Both the position numbers and the translations under genes were made by a program. The notes beneath the pieces are model-generated. The model searched no databases. It was given only the letters and a program-made list of their open reading frames with translations, and was not told the DNA's origin. A DNA stretch of 64,000 bases from Voacanga thouarsii. Taxonomy: Eukaryota; Streptophyta; Magnoliopsida; Gentianales; Apocynaceae. The first letter of the stretch is position 1; every line of letters begins with the position of its first letter. Positions 37,164 to 48,110 of this stretch are shown here, piece by piece. The stretch lies in assembly GCA_026120185.1 (NCBI GenBank), contig JANUWF010001497.1, forward strand, positions 918,501-982,500. The letters run 5' to 3'.

Positions 37164-38059
37164 GGGTAAAATATGTCAGTCCCCTTAAATTTTTATAAAT
37201 TTTAATTTTTACTTTTGAACTTTAAAATGCTTAATTTTAGCCTTCAAACTTTTAAAATATAAAAAAATAACCCTTTCAACAATAAAAGCTCAAGTACAAT
37301 ACAAAATCACTAAATTTTAGCTCTCATTCTTCCATTTTTTATTTCTAAAATATTATTTTTCAACTTTAATATCGCTCTCTTCTCTTCGAATTAGCTCTTT
37401 CATCAATTAAAACTATTAAGTGCTCACAGAAGTTCATTATATGACTTCCACATGATCTATTTTATAAGTATTTTTATGTACTCAACTCTCACAATGTGGT
37501 GTCATCATTTTGATTCTTATAAAGTAACTTTCATATATGACAAGGAAAAACTACTGTGACTTGCGCGTATCTCATTTCTCTTTTTATTTTTTATTTTTTT
37601 TTATAATTCACTTCTACTTTTAAATTTATTTTTCCTTCCTGTGGAGATATCAAGAAAATTACTATTCTTCAAAAACTGAATCGATTTTTTTTCTTCTTCA
37701 TCTTTATGTCTTAGTTTTGATTATTAAAGGGTAAAATATGATATTTTTGTAATATGGTTAGATTTGAAAAAGTGCGAAAGAGTAATCTCAAGATTATTGA
37801 GTCGCAGAAAAGGTTTAAAATTAGATCTTAAAATTGTTGTTGATAAATGAAAAAATTCGAAGAGAAGATAGCGATATTAAAGTTAAAGAATAATATTTTA
37901 GAAATTAAAAATAAAAAAATGAGAGCTAAAATTTGATAATTTTGTATTGCATTCGAGTTTTTATTGTTGAAAGTTCAAGGGCTAAAATCACATATTTTAA
38001 AGTTCGAGAATAAAAATTAAAATTTAAAAAAATTTAAGAGCGATTGACATATTTTACCC
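37164..38059. mobile_element. Mutator-type MITE with long terminal inverted repeats
   Basis: An 896-bp element starts GGGTAAAATATGTC and ends with the inverse (GACATATTTTACCC). The two arms, about 37164-37412 and 37842-38059, are inverted copies of each other, as in AGCTCTCAT near 37320 against ATGAGAGCT near 37920. It is flanked by an exact 9-bp duplication, TTATATTTA (37155-37163 and 38060-38068). A 9-bp duplication and TIRs of more than 200 bp are hallmarks of Mutator-like elements. No transposase is encoded. Confidence 0.88.
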
Positions 38060-38341
38060 TTATATTTATATTCAAATAAATCATATCTATACTCATTAGG
38101 AATTTTTATATAAAATATGCCAGAATCATTTACTTCTACTTGATAGAAGCTTAACTAATCATTCAACTTAAATATTTTAAATGATCATTCTCTAATAATC
38201 AAAATATAAAAACATTACCTATTAATTCACTAAAAACCTTCCTCAATTCAAACCAATAAAACTCTAAAATAATTGCCTTCTAAGCAATGAATAAATACAC
38301 ACATAGAAGCTAATTCTAATCAACATGAAGCAATAGGTACA

Positions 38342-38442
38342 TGAAACCCACCTTCAATCACCATTGAAATCCCAAATTCTTGCTCTTCAGTTGCTACGGC
38401 GTTCTCTTTACTTTTGATGTCGCTAAAGCTAGAAGGAGATAA
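38342..38442 (-). repeat. Exon-like segment, copy 1
   Basis: About 100 bp, highly similar to 40783-40872, directly outside the gag-only copia element. On the minus strand it reads in frame to ISMVIEG and then a GTGGGT donor-like site, but the start codon seen in copy 2 is changed. I do not recognise the protein. Confidence 0.6.
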
Positions 38443-38462
38443 AAGGGGAAAAATCCACGTCA

Positions 38463-38937
38463 TGTACGCAAAATTTATTATATATTAATTAATAAACAAA
38501 AACTCATTATTGAAAATGGAGTGGTTAGAATTAGTGAACCATTCCACTAGGCTATAATGGACGATGTTTTTATTTGCTCACAAGATGCCTCTGGTGCCTA
38601 TAAATAGGTATGCTTTGAGTGCCAATTCACCAACGAGAAAAACAAAAAGTAACACTAAAAAAGAAAAGTGTGAGGGCTTGAAAAAATTTTCTAGATACTC
38701 TCTAGATATTTTTTTTGAGTTTTGGGTGTGAAAAAAATATTATATTGTATATTGTGTGGTTGTAATAATTTTTTACATAATGAATATTTTTTTCGGTTAT
38801 CTTTTGACAACGGTCGTGATTTTTTTTTTTTTATTTTAGAGTTATTCACGTAAATCTTTGTCTTGTTATTTTTCTCTATTATTACTTAACTATTTTTATT
38901 AAAGATAGTCTGTGGGGTAATAGGGTAATTTTTTTCA
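38463..38937 (+). repeat. 5' LTR of the gag-only copia element
   Basis: It starts TGTACGC and ends TTTTTTCA. It contains a TATA-type promoter word CCTATAAATAGG (about 38597) and aligns with 40306-40780. Confidence 0.88.
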
Positions 38938-39129
38938 ATAATTGGTATCAAAACTTTACTGGGATATTAATATCTACTTATCGTATGCTTTGTGATTGTC
39001 ACTAAAGTGAACCCTCCATATCAGAAAATAAGTTAGATTATTATTTACTCTTTATATTAAGCCTACAAATACCTTTGGTGCGATGGAGTTTTAATATGTT
39101 TTTTATAGTAAAATAAAAGTATAAGAAAA

Positions 39130-40000
39130 ATGTCAGCAACTAAATTTGATGTTAAGAAATTTGATGGAAAAATTAATTTTGCCTTATGGCAAGTGCAAGT
39201 TAATGATTTGTTAATCCAGTCTGAATTGTACAAAGTCTTGAAGGGGAGGCCAATCCCTTTGACTAATAGAAAAGATTCAGAAGTAACTGGTGATAGTAGT
39301 GTGGAGACTCAAGAAAGTCCATAATAAACGATGAGGATTGTGAAGAGCTAGATATGATAGTTGCCAATCAAATACCGCTCAATTTAGTAAAGAATGTTCT
39401 TGATAATGTGATTGGACTGTCTACAATAAGGGAGATTTGGGATAAGTTTGAACAATTGTACCAAACCAAAAGTGTTTCAAATAGGCTCTATTTGAAGAAG
39501 CAATTTTATACATTGTAAATGGAGGAAGGTATAAAAATTTCAAATCATTTGAGTGTCTTAAATGGGATTATTTCTGAATTGGAGACTCTCGAAGTTAAAA
39601 TAGATGATGATGATAAAGCTCTGTGACTCATCTTGTCTCTTCCATCTACTAACAAATACATGCAGCCCATTTTAATAAATGGGAAGGAAACTGTAGTTTA
39701 CTCAGAGGTGGCGAGTAAATTAATTTCTGAAAAAAGAAGATCAAAAGAAGAAAGTAGATCTTTAAAAAACTCAGTATTTACTATTTGTGAGTATGGGAAG
39801 AAAAAGAATTCTGTGAAGAAAATTGTGTGTTAGGGATGTGGACAAACGGGCCACATAAAGAAAAACTGTAAAAAGAGTGTAGTTGGTTCGGCTAATAACT
39901 CTAAAGAAAAAAATAATATTATCAATGTCGTTTCCCTAACAGAGGGAGATGATAAATTACTTTTTAAAAAAAATATGTCCTCGTAACATGATTGCTACCA
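39130..40000 (+). pseudogene. Copia Gag of the gag-only element
   Basis: It begins MSATKFDVKKFDGKINFALW, the usual start of Tork/TNT1-like copia Gag. A frameshift near 39310 leads to CEELDMIVANQIPLNL. Then come LYLKKQFYTL with a stop and LPSTNKYMQPILINGKETV (39633-39833). The zinc knuckle CGQTGHIKKNC follows another stop near 39830. Between 40000 and 40250 only a short protease-like trace remains before sequence that ends at the polypurine tract. The protein would form particles. In this copy at least four lesions prevent that. Confidence 0.82.
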
Positions 40001-40305
40001 CTGGAAATGCCATGAAAGATGACGTATGATTGGTAACATATCCACTTATTTGCACACGGGCATTGACTGATGATTATACAAGATGAGTGGTGAAATAAAG
40101 GATTGTCGATGGCTAATGAACTTTCGAAAAATTAGCATGAAAGTTGCACCATAATTATCGACATGGGCCGATGTGAAATTCTTGAAATTGATGTCAATTT
40201 CAAGTTGATATACTCTTTATAGTGGAGTATGATAATGCTTATGATTGTCGGTATTAGACAATGTCTTCGTAGCTGATTTTTTTTTTTTTTAATTAAAGTA
40301 GAAAT

Positions 40306-40780
40306 TGTTACGCATTAATTAATAATAAAAAAAAAACTCATCATTGAAGGTGGAGTGATTAGAGTCAGTGAACTACTCCACTAAGCTATAATGGAGGCTA
40401 TTTTTATTTGCTCACAAGATGCCTCTGATGCCTATAAATAGGCATGCTTTGAGTGCCAATTCACCAACCAGAAAAACAAAGAGCAACACCAAGAAAGAAA
40501 AGTGTGAGGGTTAGAGAGTTTAGAAAATTTTTTTGGGTACTTTCCAAATATTTTTCTTAAGTTTTGGGTGTGAAAAAAATATTGTATTGTATACTGTGTA
40601 GTTGTAATAATTTTTCACATAATGATTATTTTTTTTTATTGTCTTTTGATAACAGTTGTGATTTTTTTTTTATTTTAAAATTTTTTACGTAAATTTTTGT
40701 CTTGTTATTTATTTTTTTTTATAGTTACTTAACTATTTTTATTAAAGATAGCCTATAAAGTAATAGAGTAATTTTTTCCA
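40306..40780 (+). repeat. 3' LTR of the gag-only copia element
   Basis: It starts TGTTACGC, ends TTTTTTCCA and carries the same CCTATAAATAGG word (about 40431). It aligns over its full length with 38463-38937. Confidence 0.88.
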
Positions 40781-40782
40781 AC

Positions 40783-40872
40783 GAAACTCACCTTCAATCA
40801 CCATTGAAATCGCAAACTTCGGCGGCTCTGGCATTTTCTTCATTTTTGATGTCGCTAAAGAGAAAAGGAGAT
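40783..40872 (-). repeat. Exon-like segment, copy 2
   Basis: On the minus strand an ATG opens a short frame, MKKMPEPPKFAISMVIEG, ending at a GTGAGT donor. This looks like a first coding exon. The same segment, altered, occurs at 38342-38442 on the other side of the gag-only element. No downstream exons were recognised, so this is probably a gene fragment. Confidence 0.5.
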
Positions 40873-41412
40873 AACAATTTAAAACGAAAATGAAACCTTC
40901 GTTGTTAGTCCAATAGTCATGAGTAAGGTTTATGTTAAAATAATTATCTAAAAGTTCCTCTATTTAGACTAATTTCACAAGATCTTCAAAGCTTTTCGAT
41001 TATATTATAAGTTGCCCAATAAGGAATCAGGTAAATAGCTTATCTAATTAATTTGGATTGGGTTTTTTCTAGTTCGAATTTGAATATTTTATTTTGTATT
41101 GAAACATAATAAATAATCAAATACTCTCAAAGTTTTCTAAAATGTAAAATGACGACATTTAGGATTGAAGCAATATTTTTAAGAATTAATTTTAATTATT
41201 AACAAAAAATTGTTAATTTTTTACATATAATATTTGATTATATAAAATATTAAAAATATTTAATTGTATAAAATAAAACAGTATTCATATATGATTTTTT
41301 TTATTTTGTAAATCTCTGTAAAACCTAAATAAATTGAAATTATCTAAGAGATTTATTTTTCGAGATTATACTATATTTTCATTATTTATTAGGTTCTATT
41401 ATTGATAATGTA
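40873..41412. other. Intergenic, AT-rich
   Basis: Nothing is recognised in about 540 bp. It ends with CTTTG (41413-41417), the target duplication of the next element. Confidence 0.5.
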
Positions 41413-41417
41413 CTTTG

Positions 41418-41783
41418 TGTTATAAAATTAGGGTAGTGTTAGAATAAAATCTACACACTACACACTAAGAAAATTCTAACTATTCTTTGCACAAGAATTT
41501 CTCTTCAAACTTCTCTCTTTCTTTCTATCACAATTCTTTCTCTAATCTTTCTTTCACTAATCTTTCTTTCACAAAATGATGGTGTATTACAAGCTTAGAG
41601 AATAGCTCTATTTATAGAGCTCTAATTAGTGAAATACATCATGGCATACATCATCTTCAACTAATCTCAATTAATGGTGTCTCCACTAAATGGTGGAATC
41701 CATAAAAATCTTCTAATAATTCACATAAATCCATAATTAGTGGAGCCTCCACTAATTAATGGAGATTCCAATAATTCATAACA
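41418..41783 (-). repeat. 3' LTR of the minus-strand copia element
   Basis: In element orientation it starts TGTTATGAATTATTGG and ends CTAATTTTATAACA, directly after the polypurine tract. About 1% divergence from the other LTR. Confidence 0.92.
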
Positions 41784-41929
41784 CTCCCCCTTGGATGTCT
41801 ATCAATTACATAAAGAATATGCCTCGTTAAAACCTTACTAGATAAAAACCCAAGTGGGAAAAAAATCTAGTGAAGGAAAAAGAGTACACTATTCTATATG
41901 TCCATTTATTACTCCCCCGATGAGATGAT

Positions 41930-43560
41930 TCCTTTAAATCTTTAAACCGACGCATACCGATTTTATATCTCAACTTTTCAAATGTTGCGATCGGTAAAGT
42001 CTTCGTGAAAATATCTCGCGAGGTTATCACATGACCGAATTTGTAGCACATCAATTTCACCTTTCTTCCGGAGTTCATGAGTAAAGAAGAATTTTGGTGA
42101 AATATGTTTTGTCCGATCTCCTTTAATATATCCGCCTCGTAATTGAGCTATGCAAGCTGCATTGTCTTCATAAAGAGGAGTTGGAATACCTTTGATTGAT
42201 GATAATCCACAACTTTCTCGGATATAATGAATCATGGATCTTAGCCATACACATTCTCGACTTGCTTCATGAATGGCTATAATTTCAAAGATGATTTGAA
42301 GAAGTAGTCGCTATAGATTGTTTCGTAGAACGCCATGATATAGCAAAGATTTCCACATGTAAATATATAGCCCGTTTGAGAACGTGCTTTATGTGGATCA
42401 GATAAATAACCAAAGATCCGCATAACCTATCAATGTTGGACTGGTTTTATTTGAATAAAATAATCCGAGATCAATTGTACCTTGGAGATATCGAAGGACT
42501 TGTTTAATTCCATTCCAATGTCGTCGTGTTGGTGAAGAACTAAATCTTGCTAATAAATTGACAAATAAAGCAATATCAGTGCCGTGTGTTATTAGCAAGA
42601 TACATCAATGCACCAATTGCACTCGAGATATGGTACTTCAGGACCAAGGAGTTCTTCATCATTTTCTTGAGGTCGGAAAGGATCTTTATCCACATTTAAT
42701 GATCGGACGATCATTGGAATACTCAATGGATGTGCTTTGTCCATGTAAAATCTTTTTAGCACTTTTGTCTGTATATGTTGATTGATGAATAAATGTTCCA
42801 CTCTCCAAATGTTCAATTTGTAAACCAAGGCAAAATTTGGTTTTACCAAAATCCTTGATTTCGAATTCTCTTTTTAAATAATCAATTGTTTCTTGGAGCT
42901 CTTCAGGAGTTCCAATAAGATTAATATCATCAACATATATAGCTAATATCACAAATTTAGAACCAGCATTTCTTAATAAAAACGCATGGACATACCTGGT
43001 CATTTTTAAATCCCGCTTTCAATAAATATTCACTAAGACGTGTGAACCACATGCGCCCGATTGCTTCGAGACCATATAATGATTTCTGCAACTTGATGGA
43101 GTAATTTTCACGAGGATAGTGTTTATATGCTTCGTGCATATGAAATCCTTCGAGGATTTTCATGTAAACATCATTTTCTAAATTTCCATACAAGTAAGCA
43201 AGTGACAACATCTAATAGGCGCATATCTATCTTTTCATGTACTCGCCAAACCGATAAGATATCTGAGTGTAATAGCATCAACAACAGGAGAATAAGTTTC
43301 ATCATAATCAATACCTGGTCTTTGTGAAAAACCTCGGGCTACTAATCGCGCTTTATATCGAACGATTTCACTCTTTTCATTGCACTTTCGCACAAATATC
43401 CATTTGTAGCCAACAGGTTTTACACCTTCTCGGTGTTCGGACCGCAGTCCGAAGACTTCACGTTTTGCCGTTGCATTTAACTCCGATTGAATCGCATCTT
43501 TCCATTGCAGCCAATCTTTTCTATGCCGACATTCATCAATCGATATTGGTTCAGGATCAT
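41930..43560 (-). pseudogene. Copia RT and RNase H (minus-strand element)
   Basis: RT pieces lie in different frames. LAYLYGNLENDVYMKILEGF and KLQKSLYGLEAIGRMW are at 42957-43211. FVILAIYVDDINLIGTPEE, with YVDD intact, is at 42686-43003. RNase H pieces follow: LLARFSSSPTRRHWNGIKQV at 42398-42598, then SCGLSSIKGIPTPLYEDNAA and HISPKFFFTHELRKKGEIDV at 41978-42235. Frame changes between them show at least three indels. The protein would copy RNA into DNA; this copy cannot encode it in one piece. Confidence 0.88.
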
Positions 43561-43749
43561 CATTATCCCGTGTAACATCAAGAGATATATTGTATGCAAA
43601 TATATTATCAATAACAGCTTTCTATCCGATTCCAACTTCTACCTAAGTGGTATAATTGATAGAAATTTCAGTGTTACTTTCATCAACTTCTCGGTTCTTT
43701 GTCATCGCTCTCTCTTGGTCTTTATCATTCTTTTCTTCAATATGATCTT

Positions 43750-44890
43750 CTGGATCATTTAATCCTCTTTTCTTTCGAGGATTTTTATCTTTAGAACCAA
43801 GAGGTCGGCCACGCTTCCGGCGTGTTTTTGACTCAACAGACTATAGGTATAATATTTTGTTCTCACTGGAACTTCAATTCGAATAGGAGCATTTATAGTT
43901 GGAATATGCGATTTTGTAACTCTTCCGGAGTCAACAAAAGCGTCTCGGCATTTGATTTGCAATGCTTTGCAAATGAATTATCTTTTGAACTTCAAGTTCA
44001 CATGCGCTTGTGCGCGGATCAAGATAATTTAATGATGTTGTCCAAGCAAGATCATTTTTATGCTCGTTTTGGTTCTCCCCTAATTTAGGGAATAATGATT
44101 CATCAAAATGACAATCAGCAAATCTTGTCGTGAATACATCTCCTGTCAGGGGTTCAACATACCCGATAATAGAGGGAGAATCATATCCAACGTATATCCC
44201 CTTTCTTCTTTGAGGACCCATCTTTGTACGTTGGTTTGGTGCAATTGGAATATATACAAGACACCCAAAAATTCTTAAATGAGCAATATTTGGTTCCGAC
44301 CCAAAAGCCAATTGCAAAGGAGAGAATTTATGATAACTAGTCGGTCTTATACGTACAAGTGTTGCAAAGCATGTAGAATAGCATGTCCCCGTGCAGATGT
44401 TGGGAGATTTGTTTTCATTAATAATGGTCTAGCAATTAATTGTAATCGTTTAATCAAAGATTCAAGCAAGACCATTCTGTGTGTGAACATGAGCTACAGG
44501 ATGTTCAACATTAATCCCAATTGACATGCAATATGCATCAAAAGCATGTGATGAAAATTCACCAAACATTATCCAAAAGGATATTTTTAATGTGATGGTC
44601 CGGAAATTGTGCTCGTAATTTAATTATTTGAGCAAGTAATCTCGCAAACGCCAGAGTTGCGAGTAGATAATAAACATACATGTGACCATCGGGATGATGC
44701 ATCAATTAAGACCATAAAATATTTGAACGGTCCACATGGTGGATCAATAGGTCCACAAATATCTCCGTGAATCCGTTCGAGAAATGTAGGACTTTCAGCT
44801 CCTACTTTTACTGGTGATGGTTTAACAATTAATTTTCCTAGGGAACATGCAAGACATGCGAATTTTTCTCGATGTTAATATCCTTTTATT
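43750..44890 (-). pseudogene. Copia integrase (minus-strand element)
   Basis: From high to low coordinates the translation gives a pre-integrase remnant (FACLACSLGKLIVKPSP) and a core with ERIHGDICGPIDPPCGPFKY and VLIDASSRWSHVCL. After frame shifts comes the C-terminal part LAFGSEPNIAHLRIFGCLVY, RRKGIYVGYDSPSIIGY and VFTTRFADCHFDESLFP (43931-44317). The frames do not join. It belongs to the copia integrase family that inserts element cDNA. Confidence 0.85.
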
Positions 44891-45020
44891 TTTTAAAGGA
44901 TGACCATGTGTATTCTCAATGATTCTTCTCATCATGGTAGATCCCGGATGACCCAACCGGTCATGCCAAATGCTAAAAGTAATAAGATCAGTAAACTTCT
45001 GGTTTACTAGATGATGAATT

Positions 45021-45485
45021 TCAATTGTACGAATTTTTACAAAATATAGACCAAGTAGAAAAAGACGGCAGTTTTTCTAATACCGATTTCTTACCCAAAT
45101 GCATTTGAGTAATAAAAAGATGCTCAATCCCATTTTCCTCATTTGTTTCAACATGATACCCATTTCTGCGGATATCTTTAAAACTCAATAAATTTCTTCT
45201 GGATTTTGAGGAAAATAGTGCCTTATCAATAATAATTGTTGTTCCTTTAGGCAACAATATACTAGCTCTTCCTGAGCCCTCAATTACATTTGCACTACCG
45301 TTTATTGTATAAATATTTATTTCTCCCATTTTGAGATCGTAAAAATATTTCTCATTTTTTAGTATGGTGTGTGTAGTTCCACTATCAATAATGCATACAT
45401 CATCATTAATAACAGACCTATCCGAACACAAATATATATATGTAAACGTAAATATTATTAGAATAGAATGAAAATGAAAATACAA
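45021..45485 (-). pseudogene. Copia protease (minus-strand element)
   Basis: The open frame contains CIIDSGTTHTIL, a retropepsin-type active site (Asp-Ser-Gly) at about 45386. It is followed by YTINGSANVIEGSGRASILL and SSKSRRNLLSFKDIRRNGYH, conserved in copia polyproteins. The motif is intact, but the frame is separated from gag and integrase by shifts. Confidence 0.85.
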
Positions 45486-45639
45486 AAATATCGAGGTGAG
45501 GCTTTAGTTCTTTTGGACACCGCCATCACCAATTAAATGGTCTATCCTACCGTCCGGGTGTTCAAAAAATCCGATACATCCATATGGGTAATATTGATAT
45601 TAAGATCTTCAGGATCACTATCGTCATCCTCAACATTAT

Positions 45640-46573
45640 TTATTGGATGTTGAGAAAAATTTGCTTCCACATTTTTATTTTTCAATGAAGCTTGATACAA
45701 TTCAACTAAATGCTTAGCCGTACTGACGCTTTCGTGACCAATGACCTTTCATGCCACATCTATAACATATATCCTCATGCTTTTCTTCAATTTCTTTTTC
45801 TTTTCCCTTTTGATCTTTTCTCTGCTCCACTTCGGTGGCCGTATTTCTCACAGCTTGATTATAATTGTGATAAGGGAAATATCGAGCGTGACTACGACCA
45901 TAACCACGACCACGGCCACGGCCACGACCACGACCACGACTATAACGATGGCTTCGCTGAAGCCAACAACGATTCACTTTTGGGAGTGCCGTAGAGCCGC
46001 TTGGTCCGGCTTCATGATTTCTCAATAATAACTCATTATTTTTCTCTCGCAATGAGGAGGGCAGTAATTAAATCAGTAAATTTTGTATACCCCTTTTCTC
46101 GATATTGTTGTCTGCAGGACAATATTCGAGGCATGAAAGGTGGAGAATGTCTTCTCCAACATATCTTCATCGATCACTTTTTCTCCGCATAATTTTAATT
46201 GAGATGTAATTTTATACATTGCGGAGCTATATTCATTCACGGTTTTAAAATCTTGCAACCTCGGGTGCAACCATTCATACCGTGCAAGAGGTAGTACGAC
46301 CATCTTCGGGTGGTCAAATCTTTCTTTTAAATTTACCCACAGACCATATGGATCTTTTTCGGTAAGATATTCCATTTTCAAATTTTCATCGAGATGACGA
46401 CGAATAAAAATCAAAGCTTTAGCCTTGTGTTGTGCAGATGCACTATTATGTGCTTGAATAGTTTCACTAAGGCCTTCAGCATTTAGATGCATTTCTGCAT
46501 CGAGAACCCATGACATATAATTTTTTCCAGAAATATCAAGGGCTACAAATTCGAGTTTAGCGAGATTAGCCAT
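45640..46573 (-). pseudogene. Copia Gag (minus-strand element)
   Basis: The ATG at 46573 opens MANLAKLEFVALDISGKNYM, a UBN2-type copia Gag with GLWVNLKERFDHP and YEWLHPRLQDFKTVNEY. A frameshift near 46080 moves the rest to another frame (45714-46052). There a Gly-Arg repeat (RGRGRGRGRGRGYGR) precedes a zinc knuckle CYRCGMKGHWSRKRQ that has lost its final Cys. The repeated Gly-Arg codons coincide with a GC-rich CCACGA/CCACGG run on the plus strand (45897-45940). Confidence 0.85.
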
Positions 46574-46594
46574 AGAGATCAATAAATGCGTACT

Positions 46595-46665
46595 GTCTTC
46601 TCGGCTTTAATAACGGCAGAGACTCGTGTCGTCTTCCGGCTTTAATAACGGTAGAGACTCGTGTC
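46595..46665. repeat. Tandem 36/35-bp duplication before the 5' LTR
   Basis: Two copies (46595-46630 and 46631-46665) of a unit containing GGCTTTAATAACGG and GAGACTCGTGTC lie in the leader next to the primer-binding region of the minus-strand copia element. Confidence 0.85.
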
Positions 46666-46672
46666 GATAACG

Positions 46673-47039
46673 TGTTATAAAATTAGGGTAGTGTTAGAAT
46701 AAAATCTACACACTACACACTAAGAAAATTCTAACTATTCTTTGCACAAGAATTTCTCTTCAAACTTCTCTCTTTCTTTCTCTCACAATTATTTCTCTAA
46801 TCTTTCTTTCACTAATCTTTCTTTCACAAAATGATGGTGTATTACAAGCTTAGAGAATAGCTCTATTTATAGAACTCTAATTAGTGAAATACATCATGGC
46901 ATACATCATCTTCAACTAATCTCAATTAATGGTGTCTCCACTAAATGGTGGACATCCATAAAAATCTTCTAATAATTCACATAAATCCATAATTAGTGGA
47001 GCCTCCACTAATTAATGGAGATTCCAATAATTCATAACA
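46673..47039 (-). repeat. 5' LTR of the minus-strand copia element
   Basis: Almost identical to 41418-41783. In element orientation it is followed by CGTTATCGACACGAG, the primer-binding region, which does not match the usual initiator tRNA-Met site. Confidence 0.92.
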
Positions 47040-47044
47040 CTTTG

Positions 47045-47092
47045 TTATTTTTTATATGTTATTTAGAATTATATTTTTAAAGTTCATAATCT

Positions 47093-47133
<41 letters not shown>

Positions 47134-47500
47134 AGTTGTTTGTTTGTCAAATTTTTCTGCATTTTTTTTCCTTATTTAAGTTTTAGGCCTTATGCTTTAT
47201 TTTTGTTTGGCCCACTGCAGCCTGCTTTCCTCATTTGAAGATGTGCCAGTACAGGGATGATGATTTTGGGATCGGGGATCGCATAAGTTGTCATACGTTT
47301 GAGTTTACATAAATATTTGACACAATTACATGAACATTTCACACGATTACATGAATATTAAAACGACGTGGTTTTGATCATTCAAAACGACGTCATTCTA
47401 CTAGAAAAAAATTTTACACGCGTTACCATTTTCGATTTGGACCGTAAAATCACCGCGCGGCCCAGATGCATGATTTTGTAACAGAGAAAGAAATATAAAG
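47045..47500. other. Intergenic with (TA)n
   Basis: A TA run at 47096-47130 is followed by about 370 bp with no recognisable gene. The words ACGACGTGG and ACGACGTCA (about 47364-47394) are ABRE/G-box-like cores, but there is no nearby start site to give them meaning. Confidence 0.5.
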
Positions 47501-47519
47501 TGTCTTCCAATTCTTCAAA

Positions 47520-48110
47520 TTCTTTTTTATTATAAGCTTCATGTGTCAAGGTTCTATAGGCTCTATTTACTACCTCGATTCGTCCATCGGTTTAGTAACG
47601 ACAAGATGTGAAAAATAACAAATTAGAGTCAAATTTAACCCATAAAACACTTCAAAAATGACTCAAAAACTTTGAATCTCTATCAAAAACTATTCTCCTT
47701 GAAATTCCATATAACCGAACTACTTCTTTAGAGAATAAATCTAAAATTAAATGAGAATCATTAATCTTCTTGCAAGCAATAAAATGAATCATTTTAGAGA
47801 ATCTATCCACAACTACAAAAATAAAATATTTCCTCCTCCTTCTAGGCAATTCCAAGGTGAAATCCATTGATATGTATACTCAAAGTTCACTAGAGTGGGT
47901 AAAAGAGTGTATAACCCGTATGGTAAGACCCTTGAGTTAGCTTTCCTACAAGTTAGATTAATGTTTTTCTACATCTCGTCTCAATTTTGGCCAATAGAAC
48001 TTGTCTCAATGCTGGTTACCATAATAGTTAAGCTACAATTCAGTAGCTTCAAAAGAAGATGATCATAATCGTGCTATTTTCTCTTTTGTGATTCAATATT
48101 TTCTCCCCCA
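47520..48110 (-). pseudogene. Chromovirus (Ty3/gypsy) integrase fragment
   Basis: The minus-strand frame 47652-47867 gives [20 protein letters not shown], then [34 protein letters not shown], the integrase core of chromoviruses. Upstream traces (WPKLRRDVEK-like, about 47930-48010) and downstream traces (TDGRIEVVNRAYRTL, after a stop) extend it on both sides. No LTR or other domain is attached, so it is a truncated remnant. Confidence 0.8.

Larger units (their letters stand above)
38463..40780 (+). mobile_element. Gag-only copia derivative (TR-GAG-like)
   Basis: A 2.3-kb element has LTRs at 38463-38937 and 40306-40780. Just after the 5' LTR is a tRNA-iMet-type primer site (TGGTATCAAAAC, 38943). 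The internal region of about 1.37 kb holds only gag, the first trace of protease and a polypurine-like AAAGTAGAAATTG (ending about 40305). Integrase, RT and RNase H are absent. LTRs differ by roughly 8% in the part compared, so it is old. No clear target duplication is visible. It is either an internally deleted copy or a TR-GAG-type non-autonomous element. Confidence 0.8.
41418..47039 (-). mobile_element. Recent but defective Ty1/copia element
   Basis: LTRs of 366-367 bp (41418-41783 and 46673-47039) are almost identical; I count about four differences. They are flanked by exact CTTTG duplications (41413-41417 and 47040-47044). Coding runs on the minus strand in copia order: gag, protease, integrase, RT, RNase H. 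A polypurine tract lies at 41784-41796 (minus strand: CCAAGGGGGAG). Despite the young LTRs, the polyprotein is broken by several frameshifts and stops, so the copy was probably already defective when it inserted. Confidence 0.92.

Noticed and set aside
45710..46028. Plus-strand frames rich in His/Asp or Thr
   Set aside because: These are antisense shadows of the Gly-Arg repeat in the copia Gag.
47364..47394. ACGACGTGG / ACGACGTCA as ABRE or G-box control elements
   Set aside because: No transcription start lies nearby; such 9-mers occur by chance and next to them is only a gypsy fragment.
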